From: Sphingomonas sp.
Lineage (GTDB): Bacteria > Pseudomonadota > Alphaproteobacteria > Sphingomonadales > Sphingomonadaceae
Assembly (NCBI RefSeq): GCF_013816785.1
Contig: NZ_JACDDV010000001.1
Span: 82,857-146,856 of the forward strand
DNA length: 64,000 bases
Direction of reading: 5' to 3'
Shown here: positions 27,220-34,900 of the stretch, in pieces
Layout: each line of letters starts with the position of its first letter
Numbering within the stretch: the first letter of the stretch is position 1
Position numbers and translations under genes: made by a program
Notes under the pieces: model-generated
What the model was told of the DNA's origin: nothing
Database searches by the model: none
The model's input: the letters and a program-made list of their open reading frames with translations, nothing else

Positions 27220-29574
27220 ATGTTAGTCGGAGCGAGGGCGGCCGCGGCGATCATCGTGATGGCCGCGCTATGGCTGGCGATCGCGGCCGCTCTGGCCATC
27301 CTGGCCGCCCGCCGGCTGCGCCGAGCTGACGCCGTTCTCGGCGCGGCGCAAACCATGCGCGCACTGCTCGATGCCGCGCCGACGCGGCCCATGTTTGCCT
27401 ATGCCGATGGGCGGATTGAGATCGATGAGCAATTGCATCGAGATCTCGGCTTACTGGCGCCGTCACGGCAGCTCGACGACCTGGCCGCCGAGGGCCAGGG
27501 AATCGCCCGCGACGATCTCGACGCCTTGGCTGCCGCGCTTGTCGATCTCCGACTCGGCGGTCGCCCATTCCGCCGGCAGTTACGCCTCGCCGGGCGCGAG
27601 CGGATGATCGAAGCCCGCGCTGCGCTCGCTGCGCCACCGGCGCCGCCAGGCACGGTCCTTCTCTGGCTGCTCGACATTAGCGAAACCGAGGCCGAACGGG
27701 CTCAGCTGTCGCAGCGCCTGTCTCAGATGGAGGGCGCGCTCGACGCATTGTCACAGCTGATCGAAAGCGCGCCCTTCCCGATGTGGTACCGCGGCCCCGA
27801 CCTCAGCCTGGGCCTGGTCAACGCCGCGTTCGTCGCGGCGGTCGAGGGCCGTGACGCGGCCGAAGTGATCGAGCGGGGCAGCGAATTGATCGACGGTGCG
27901 GGCGAACAAAGCGCCCGGTCGGGGGCCGAAATGGCGCTCGAAAGCGGCCGGGCCTATTCGCGCGTGCAGCCGGCAACGATCGGTCAGGAGCGGCGCATGC
28001 TGCGCTTGGTCGACGTGCCATTGCCGACCGGGGCGGTGGCCGGCTTCGCGATTGACATCCAGGACCTGGAAAATGCCAGGGTCGAGCTAGCACGCCATCA
28101 GGAATCACAGCGCGAACTGTCCGACCGAATGACCGCCGGCGCGGTCCAGTTCGATGCTGATCGTCACCTCGACTTCTTCAACCGGCCGTTCGCGATCATG
28201 GCCCAACTCGAGCCCGAGTGGCTCGCCGAGCGGCCTGAATTCGACCGCATCCTGGACCGCATGCGCGAACAGGGGCGGCTGCCCGAAGTGCGCGACTTCC
28301 CCAGCTGGAAGGATGAGCGGCGCGACTGGTTCACCTCGCCCGACGAAGCGATCGAGGAGGATTGGATCCTGTCCAATGGCGATCATTTACGCATCCTTGG
28401 CCAGCCGATGCCCGACGGTGGCTTGCGCCTCATTTTCGAGGATCGCACCGAACAGGTCCGGCTCGCCTCGGCTCGCGACACGTTGCTTCGCGTGCGCGCA
28501 GCGACCTTCGACAATCTGTTCGAAGTCATTAGCGTATTCGCCTCGGATGGGCGCCTCTATCTGTGGAACCGTCGCTTCTCGGAAGTGTGGGATTTGGACG
28601 AGGTTTGGCTGGCTGAGCATCCCCGGGTCGACGAGCTCGTCCCGGCGATGGCCAAGCGCCTGGTCAATCCGACTGCTGCCGCACAAGTCCGCGAGATGGT
28701 CCGATCAACCACCAGCGGGCGGCAATCGGGCACCGGGCGCGTGTCGCTCACCGACGGGCGCCACTTCGAGTTCGCCGCGGTCCCGCTGCCAGATGGCAAT
28801 GCACTGTTCACGATGATCGACGTTACCGACTCCAGTCGCATCGAGGCTGCCTTGCGCGAGCGGGCGACCGCACTGGAGGAGGCTGACCGAGTCAAGACCG
28901 ACTTTGTCGCCAGCATGAGTTACGAGCTGAGAACGCCGCTGACTTCGATCGGCGGCTTCGCGCAGATGCTCGCCGCTGGCTATGCTGGGAAACTGCCCGC
29001 CGCGGCCAGCGACTATGTCGGCGCGATTTTGGAATCGGTCGATCGACTGTCGAAGCTGATCAACGACGTGCTCGACTTGACTCAAGGCGACACCAAGGGT
29101 GTCGTGCTGGAGCGCGAGCGAGTCGACATCGCCGGCATGTGCCGCGCCGCCGCCGAGGCCTTGCGCGACCGCGCGGACGCCAAACAACAGACGCTCGATT
29201 TGTCGATTAGCGACACGACCGGCAGTGTCATCGGCGACGCCCGGCGCTTGCGTGAATCGGTCGAGCATCTCCTTCGCAACGCCGTCGCCTATTCCGACGA
29301 GGGCGGGCATGTTTCGCTAACGGCGGCGGGTGACGACCAAATGGCGACCATCACCGTTATGGATGAAGGCCCTGGGATCGAACTGGACGAGCAGAGCCAA
29401 GTGTTCGTCCGGTTTCACCGGTCGGGAGCGGGCGGGCGCGGCGATGCGGCGCTCGGTCTCGGCTTGCCGCTCACTCGTCAGTTTATCGAGGCGCACGGTG
29501 GCAGCGTCGAGTTGGTCTCGGCGCCGGGCGAGGGCACCTCCGTTACTCTGTCGATCCCCCGCGCTCCCCAATGA
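27220..29574 (+). CDS. divL: DivL-like PAS sensor kinase homologue with Tyr in place of the H-box His
   Basis: 784 residues from ATG 27220 (a TTG at 27139 is open but lacks a ribosome binding site). One N-terminal transmembrane segment (AAAAIIVMAALWLAIAAALA) is followed by several PAS domains, the dimerisation helix and a full HATPase domain (LLRNAVAYS, DEGPGIE, GLGLPLTRQF). The H-box reads SMSYELRTPL: Tyr568 replaces the phospho-accepting His. That substitution is the hallmark of Caulobacter DivL, a tyrosine-bearing pseudokinase that, with DivK, controls CckA and hence CtrA activity at the cell pole. The downstream tsaE-amgK-murU order supports the assignment; I recall similar neighbours for divL but did not check. 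Confidence 0.85.
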   Translation: MLVGARAAAAIIVMAALWLAIAAALAILAARRLRRADAVLGAAQTMRALLDAAPTRPMFAYADGRIEIDEQLHRDLGLLAPSRQLDDLAAEGQGIARDDLDALAAALVDLRLGGRPFRRQLRLAGRERMIEARAALAAPPAPPGTVLLWLLDISETEAERAQLSQRLSQMEGALDALSQLIESAPFPMWYRGPDLSLGLVNAAFVAAVEGRDAAEVIERGSELIDGAGEQSARSGAEMALESGRAYSRVQPATIGQERRMLRLVDVPLPTGAVAGFAIDIQDLENARVELARHQESQRELSDRMTAGAVQFDADRHLDFFNRPFAIMAQLEPEWLAERPEFDRILDRMREQGRLPEVRDFPSWKDERRDWFTSPDEAIEEDWILSNGDHLRILGQPMPDGGLRLIFEDRTEQVRLASARDTLLRVRAATFDNLFEVISVFASDGRLYLWNRRFSEVWDLDEVWLAEHPRVDELVPAMAKRLVNPTAAAQVREMVRSTTSGRQSGTGRVSLTDGRHFEFAAVPLPDGNALFTMIDVTDSSRIEAALRERATALEEADRVKTDFVASMSYELRTPLTSIGGFAQMLAAGYAGKLPAAASDYVGAILESVDRLSKLINDVLDLTQGDTKGVVLERERVDIAGMCRAAAEALRDRADAKQQTLDLSISDTTGSVIGDARRLRESVEHLLRNAVAYSDEGGHVSLTAAGDDQMATITVMDEGPGIELDEQSQVFVRFHRSGAGGRGDAALGLGLPLTRQFIEAHGGSVELVSAPGEGTSVTLSIPRAPQ

Positions 29575-30008
29575 AGCTGGCCGAGGAATTGGACACCATC
29601 AAAGCCGGCGCCCGCATGGCTGGCGTGCTGCGCAAGGGCGATGTCGTGACGCTGTCGGGGCCCTTGTCGGCTGGCAAGACGACTTTCGTCCGTGGCCTCC
29701 TCGCGGCGCTAGGCCACGAAGGCGAGGTGCCAAGCCCGACCTTTGCCATCGTCCAGCCTTACGAAGCGCTAGAACTGCCGCTGTGGCACGTCGATCTCTA
29801 TCGCATCGAAGATCGCGAAGAGTTGCGCGAACTTGGCCTCGACGAGTTGGGCGACCAGGGCGTGCTGGTGGTCGAATGGCCCGAGCGTGCCGGGATCGGC
29901 GCATGGCCCGAGGCGCTCGCTTTGTCGCTCCATATCGCGCCTGATGATGGGCGTGCCTTGACAGCCAAGGTGCCCGCGTCATGGGAGGGGCGATGGCCCC
30001 CCCGATGA
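29571..30008 (+). CDS. tsaE: tRNA threonylcarbamoyladenosine biosynthesis ATPase TsaE
   Basis: 145 residues with Walker A GPLSAGKTT (about residues 30-38) and the family segments VPSPTFAIVQPYE and HVDLYRIEDREELRELGLDE, then VEWPERAG. TsaE is the ATPase of the TsaB-TsaD-TsaE complex that installs t6A37 on ANN-decoding tRNAs. Its ATG overlaps the divL stop as ATGA, so the genes are translationally coupled. Confidence 0.96.
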   Translation: MKLAEELDTIKAGARMAGVLRKGDVVTLSGPLSAGKTTFVRGLLAALGHEGEVPSPTFAIVQPYEALELPLWHVDLYRIEDREELRELGLDELGDQGVLVVEWPERAGIGAWPEALALSLHIAPDDGRALTAKVPASWEGRWPPR

Positions 30009-30997
30009 TTCCGCCTGCAAACGCAGCTTCGTTTCTTGCCGCGCATGGTTGGCAGGGCGCCGAGATTTTGCCGCTGGCCGGGGATGCCAGCTTTCGGCGC
30101 TATTTCCGCATTCGGGCGGGGGACCGCCGCGCTGTGCTGATGGATGCGCCGCCGCCGCATGAGAACCCGCGTCCGTTCGTCGAGATCGCCGGCTGGCTCG
30201 AAGGAGTAGGTTTAACCGCCCCCCGGGTTTTGGCCGCCGATTTCGATGAGGGACTGCTGCTGCTCGACGATCTCGGTGACGCACGGATGCGGGAGACTCT
30301 CGACGCCGACCCGGCCGCCGAACGGGAGCTTTATGAAACCGCGGTCGACATCCTCGTGCATCTCCACGATCACCCGCCGATGGCCGGCCTATCTTCGCAG
30401 GGACTCGACGAATGGCTCGCGGAACTGCGCCTGTTTCCCGACTGGTATGTTCCTGCGGTCGGTTTGGACATGGTTGACGTCGGCGCGTGGGATGACGTCT
30501 GGCGCGAGGCGCTCGCCCCTGTTGCCGCCGATGGGCTAGCCCCGGTCACGGTCCTCCGCGATTACCATGCTGAAAACGTCATGCTGATCGACGGCAAGGG
30601 CGGGATCGGGCGTTTTGGCCTGCTAGATTTCCAGGACGCGTTAGCGGGCCACCCGGCCTATGACCTCGTCTCGGTGCTCGAAGACGCACGCCGCGACGTG
30701 CCACCCGAGCTAGAGCGAGCGATGATCGACCGCTATGTCGATCGAACGCAAGCCGATGAGCGTTTCGAACGTGCATATTGGGTATTGGCAGCTCAGCGTA
30801 ACACCCGGATATTGGGCGTTTTCTGCCGCCTGTGGAAGCGCGACGGCAAAGATCGCTACAAAGTGTTCCAACCGCGCATGTGGGGGCTGCTTGAGCGCGA
30901 TCTGGCGCATCTCGCGTTGGCCCCGGTCCGTGCATGGTTCGATGAAAATATTCCGCTATCGACCCGCGCAGCCGCCTGGCAAGAGGCAGGTTCATGA
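29993..30997 (+). CDS. amgK: AmgK-type sugar kinase (N-acetylmuramate/N-acetylglucosamine kinase)
   Basis: 334 residues of the aminoglycoside-phosphotransferase fold: DASFRRYFRI (glycine-rich region), catalytic-loop LRDYHAENVML, and metal-binding LLDFQDAL. Paired with murU immediately downstream (ATGA overlap), it fits AmgK, which phosphorylates MurNAc at the anomeric position in the UDP-MurNAc salvage route. That route bypasses MurA and is linked to intrinsic fosfomycin tolerance in Pseudomonas. The start could be 29993 (GGAGG four bases upstream) or 30005 (ATGA overlap with tsaE). Biochemical specificity is inferred from the gene pairing. Confidence 0.85.
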   Translation: MAPPMIPPANAASFLAAHGWQGAEILPLAGDASFRRYFRIRAGDRRAVLMDAPPPHENPRPFVEIAGWLEGVGLTAPRVLAADFDEGLLLLDDLGDARMRETLDADPAAERELYETAVDILVHLHDHPPMAGLSSQGLDEWLAELRLFPDWYVPAVGLDMVDVGAWDDVWREALAPVAADGLAPVTVLRDYHAENVMLIDGKGGIGRFGLLDFQDALAGHPAYDLVSVLEDARRDVPPELERAMIDRYVDRTQADERFERAYWVLAAQRNTRILGVFCRLWKRDGKDRYKVFQPRMWGLLERDLAHLALAPVRAWFDENIPLSTRAAAWQEAGS

Positions 30998-31755
30998 CAC
31001 GCAAGGCCCGCGCCCTGTCGCTTCGCCCCGACATCGACGCCAACGTTCCCGACACTGCGATGGTCATGGCCGCAGGCCTCGGCAAGCGCATGCGCCCGCT
31101 GACCGCGAGCCGCCCCAAGCCGCTGGTCGAGGTCGCCGGTAAGCCGTTGATTGACCATGTCCTCGACCGGCTGCGCGCGGCAGGCGTGGGCAAGATTGTC
31201 GTCAATGTTCATTATCTCGCCGACGCGCTCGAAGCGCATCTCAAGGCAAAGGCCGCCGACTTCGACGTTACTGTCAGCGACGAGCGCGCAGGGCTGCTCG
31301 AAACTGGCGGCGGCATGGTCCGCGCCGAACCGATGATCGGCGCCGACCCGTTCCTGGCGATCAACAGCGACAATTTTTGGATCGACGGTCCCGCCGATAC
31401 GTTGCACCTGCTCGCCTCGCACTGGCGCGAGGGGGAAATGGACGCGCTGCTGCTGCTCGTTCCGCAGGCGCGCGCCGGCAATCATGGCGGGCAGGGTGAT
31501 TTCCACATGGGTCCGGCCGGCCGCCTGACGCGCCGCAAAAAAGGCCGCGTCGCGCCGTTCGTTTTCACCGGTATCCAGATGGTTGCCAAGCGCTTGCTGC
31601 GCGACGCCCCGGAGGGGCCGTTTTCGACCAATATCCTGTGGGATCGGGCCATCGCGGATGGCCGTTGCTTCGGCGCGGTCCACCAAGGGCTGTGGTTCGA
31701 TGTCGGCAGTCCGGCGTCGATCACGGCGACTGAACGCGCGCTGCAGGATGACTGA
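30994..31755 (+). CDS. murU: N-acetylmuramate alpha-1-phosphate uridylyltransferase MurU
   Basis: 253 residues of the nucleotidyltransferase fold: VMAAGLGKRMRPLTASRPKPLVEV (G-x-G-x-R-x(2)-P-L-T with catalytic Lys), NVHYLADALEAHL, and an NSDNFW metal-binding segment. It couples UTP with MurNAc-1-phosphate to give UDP-MurNAc. It overlaps amgK by ATGA and addB by 8 bp, so translation of five consecutive genes from divL to addB is coupled. Confidence 0.87.
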   Translation: MTRKARALSLRPDIDANVPDTAMVMAAGLGKRMRPLTASRPKPLVEVAGKPLIDHVLDRLRAAGVGKIVVNVHYLADALEAHLKAKAADFDVTVSDERAGLLETGGGMVRAEPMIGADPFLAINSDNFWIDGPADTLHLLASHWREGEMDALLLLVPQARAGNHGGQGDFHMGPAGRLTRRKKGRVAPFVFTGIQMVAKRLLRDAPEGPFSTNILWDRAIADGRCFGAVHQGLWFDVGSPASITATERALQDD

Positions 31756-34660
31756 GACCAGGCTGTTCGAGCGCCGCCTGACCGGCGACCCGCTGGTCTA
31801 TTCGATCCCCGCCCATCGCAGCTTCGCCGACGCGCTCGCCAGCGGGCTGGTCCGCGCGTTCGGCCGCGATCCGCTCGCGCTGGCGCGAGGTCGCTTACTG
31901 CTTCCCAACAATCGCGCCGTGCGCACCCTGACCGAGGCCTTTGTTCGCGCCAGCGGGTCGGGCCTCGTCCTTCCGCGTCTCATCGCGATCGGCGATTCCG
32001 AACTTGGCGATCGGATCGGCGGCGCGCTCGACCCGCTCGATTTCGTCGACATTGTGCCGCCGGCGATCGACCCGCTGGAGCGCAGCTTGTTGCTTGCCGG
32101 TCAACTTAGGGCCGAAGGTGAAAGCGCGGCCGAAGCGATGCGCCTCGCCGTAGAACTGGCTCGGACAATGGACGCGCTGGCTATCGAGGAGATTCCGGCT
32201 GCACGGCTTACCGAGGCGGTCGACCAGAGCCCCGAACTCGCCGCGCATTGGCAAGCCGCGCTCGCTCGCTTCCGGACCTTGCTCGCTCGCTGGCCGGAGC
32301 TGCTCGCAGAACGCGGGGTCGTCGACCTTGTTGAGCGCCGTAGCCGCCTGCTCCACGCGCTAGCCGACCGCTGGGCCGAGCGTCCGCCCGAGGGCTTCAC
32401 CCTCGCGGCGGGAATCACCACCAGCGCTCCGGCCGTTGCCGCGCTGCTTGCCCGTGTGGCTCGGCTCGGTCAGGGCGCGGTCGTGCTGCCGGCGGTCGCC
32501 GACGTGGCGAACATGCCTGCCGATGAATGGGACGCGCTCGGCCCCGATGAGGACGGACACGGCGAAGAAACACACCCGCAATTTCATGTGAAGCGGCTAC
32601 TCGAGCGGATCGATGCTTCGCGCGATGAGCTGCGTGTGTGGCCCGGCGGCGGACGCGCGGCTTCCCCCGCGGTCCGCGGTCGCGCGGTCTCCCAAGCGAT
32701 GGTCACGGCGCCGTACAGTGACAAATGGACGCGCCTTCCGCCCGCCGAGCGACGCTTGACCGGCATTCGCGTCGCCGAACTGGCCGATCCGGCGAGCGAG
32801 GCACAGGCGATCGCCATCGCACTGCGTGAGGCGCTCCAGACCCCAGGCCGTACCGCGGCGCTGGTCACGCCGGATCGCAACCTGGCCGCCCGCGTCTCGG
32901 CGCACCTCATGCGCTGGGGCATAGAGGCCGATGACAGCGCCGGCTTGCCGCTGTCCAAGTCGCCGGCGGGAACGCTGCTGCTGGCCATTGCAGCCGCCGC
33001 AGCTGAGCAGCTTGCACCGGTGCCCTTGCTCGCGTTGATCAAGCACCCGCTGGTTGGTGGGGAGGGGGAAGCGAGGCTCATCTGGCTCGATGCAGCCCGC
33101 AAGCTCGACCTTGCACTGCGCGGCCCGCGCCCTCGCGCGGGAATCGACGGCCTCGACGAACGGTTCGCCGAAAAGGGGGCCGCGGACGCCTGGCAGACGA
33201 TGCGCCCCTGCGTTGTTCCGCTCGCGAGCCTCGACGGCGTCCAAACCCTCTCCGCGCTCTCCGCGTCACTGCGCGAAAAAATCCTTTCTCTTTGCGGCGA
33301 CAATGCCTGGCGCGGCGCCGACGGGCGCGCCGCCGCCGAGCTGCTCGCCGCTCTCGAACAATCAACACAAGCCGCGACCCTCGTCATCTCGCCCGACGAC
33401 GTTATCCCCATCCTTCGTCAATTGATGGACGCTATCCCAGTCCGACGGCCTTTCGGCGGTCACCCGCGTATCTCGATCTGGGGCTTGCTCGAAGCGCGCT
33501 TGCAACAGGCCGACCTGATGATCCTCGGCGGGATGAACGAGGGAGTGTGGCCCTCGTTGCCCAGCCCCGACCCGTGGCTCGCCCCGCGCATCCGTCGTGA
33601 ACTCGGCCTGCCGGGCACGGAGTTCCGCACCGGGCTAGCCGCGCACGATTTCATGAGCGTCTTGGGTGCCCCGCGAGTCCTGCTTACACGCGCTCGTCGC
33701 GATAGCCGCTCGCCGACCGTCGCGTCTCGCTTTTGGCTCCGGCTCCAGGCGATGACCGGGGGCATGACCCGGGACCAACGCATTGAGCGGTTGGCCCATT
33801 CGCTCGATGCCAGCGTAACGACCGATCCGGCCAAGCGCCCGGCGCCGAGTCCGCCGATCGAAGCGCGACCGAAGAAGATCGCCGTCACCGACCTCGATCG
33901 CCTCCAAGCCGACCCGTTCGCATTTTATGCCAAGACGATCCTCAAGCTGCGTCCGATGGAACCGGTCGATGCGCAGCAACATGCTGCGTGGAAAGGCACC
34001 GCGGTTCACGCGGTGCTCGAGCAATGGTTCGAGGTCGACGGCTGCGAGCCTGCAAGGCTTCAGGCGCGGGCGCGGGCCATGCTTGACGACACGACGATCC
34101 ACCCGATGCTTCGCGCGCTGTGGGCGCCACGGTTAATGGAGGCGATCGACTGGATTGCGGCGCAATCCGTCATCGATGCTACGGCGGGCCGCAAGCCCGT
34201 GCTGGCCGAAGTAATGGGCGAAGCTGATGTTTCCGGGGTGAAGCTTTACGGCAAGGTCGACCGCATCGACCGCCTGCCCGACGGCAGCCTCGCTATCGTC
34301 GATTACAAGACCGGACATGCGCCGGCTCCCAAGGCGGTCAATGAAGGGTTCGCGCTACAACTCGGCCTGCTGTCGCTGATTGCCGAGCGCGGTGGATTTG
34401 GTGGGACAAGCGGCGTTGCCGGCGCCCATGAATATTGGTCGCTGGCCAAGAAGAAAGGCCGCTTCGGTTATCGCCAGTCGCCCGACGGCAAGGGTGGCGC
34501 CGCCGCATTCGTCGAGCGTTCCGCCGCGCAGTTCACGGCGGCGGCAGCGGACTATTTGCTCGGAACGAAGCCATTCACGGCTAAGCTAAACCCGGCCTAT
34601 GCGCCGTACGAGGATTACGACCAGCTGATGCGGCTCGAGGAATGGTATGGCCGCGACTGA
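31748..34660 (+). CDS. addB: Double-strand break repair protein AddB
   Basis: 970 residues. The N-terminal part has helicase-like segments without a classical Walker A (GRLLLPNNRAVR, LVTPDRNLAARV). The C-terminal nuclease domain shows the PD-(D/E)XK pattern GKVDRIDRL...IVDYKTGHA, with LQLGLLSLI downstream. AddAB processes broken DNA ends and loads RecA, the alphaproteobacterial counterpart of RecBCD. The ATG at 31748 lies within the murU 3' end (8-bp overlap). addA follows, with a small reverse-strand gene in the gap. Confidence 0.93.
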   Translation: MTETRLFERRLTGDPLVYSIPAHRSFADALASGLVRAFGRDPLALARGRLLLPNNRAVRTLTEAFVRASGSGLVLPRLIAIGDSELGDRIGGALDPLDFVDIVPPAIDPLERSLLLAGQLRAEGESAAEAMRLAVELARTMDALAIEEIPAARLTEAVDQSPELAAHWQAALARFRTLLARWPELLAERGVVDLVERRSRLLHALADRWAERPPEGFTLAAGITTSAPAVAALLARVARLGQGAVVLPAVADVANMPADEWDALGPDEDGHGEETHPQFHVKRLLERIDASRDELRVWPGGGRAASPAVRGRAVSQAMVTAPYSDKWTRLPPAERRLTGIRVAELADPASEAQAIAIALREALQTPGRTAALVTPDRNLAARVSAHLMRWGIEADDSAGLPLSKSPAGTLLLAIAAAAAEQLAPVPLLALIKHPLVGGEGEARLIWLDAARKLDLALRGPRPRAGIDGLDERFAEKGAADAWQTMRPCVVPLASLDGVQTLSALSASLREKILSLCGDNAWRGADGRAAAELLAALEQSTQAATLVISPDDVIPILRQLMDAIPVRRPFGGHPRISIWGLLEARLQQADLMILGGMNEGVWPSLPSPDPWLAPRIRRELGLPGTEFRTGLAAHDFMSVLGAPRVLLTRARRDSRSPTVASRFWLRLQAMTGGMTRDQRIERLAHSLDASVTTDPAKRPAPSPPIEARPKKIAVTDLDRLQADPFAFYAKTILKLRPMEPVDAQQHAAWKGTAVHAVLEQWFEVDGCEPARLQARARAMLDDTTIHPMLRALWAPRLMEAIDWIAAQSVIDATAGRKPVLAEVMGEADVSGVKLYGKVDRIDRLPDGSLAIVDYKTGHAPAPKAVNEGFALQLGLLSLIAERGGFGGTSGVAGAHEYWSLAKKKGRFGYRQSPDGKGGAAAFVERSAAQFTAAAADYLLGTKPFTAKLNPAYAPYEDYDQLMRLEEWYGRD

Positions 34661-34676
34661 GCTTTGGTCATTTGGA

Positions 34677-34823
34677 TTAGTCGGCCTTCTCGCCGCCGCG
34701 CTTGGGCTTTTTGACTTTGGAAGCATAGAGCAAAGCGGCGACGATCGCGGCCGACCCAATTCCGACCGCTACCCCGGCCTTGACCAGCTTTGTCCGACGC
34801 TCGCCGTCCTCCTGTTCGCTCAT
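34677..34823 (-). CDS. Small single-span membrane protein between addB and addA
   Basis: 48 residues, with an acidic/basic N-terminus (MSEQEDGERRTKLV), one hydrophobic segment (VAVGIGSAAIVAALLYA) and a very basic tail (KVKKPKRGGEKAD). GAGGA six to ten bases upstream supports ATG 34823. It sits on the opposite strand in the addB-addA gap and stops 16 bp after the addB stop. No family is recognised. The topology and ribosome binding site favour a real gene. Confidence 0.55.
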   Translation of the reverse strand: MSEQEDGERRTKLVKAGVAVGIGSAAIVAALLYASKVKKPKRGGEKAD

Positions 34824-34900
34824 CGCATCCTCGTTATTCTGTTCGGTCCAAATCCCTATGCCGAACGCGTCGGCATGGGAAGTGTTCACGGCGGTGCATC

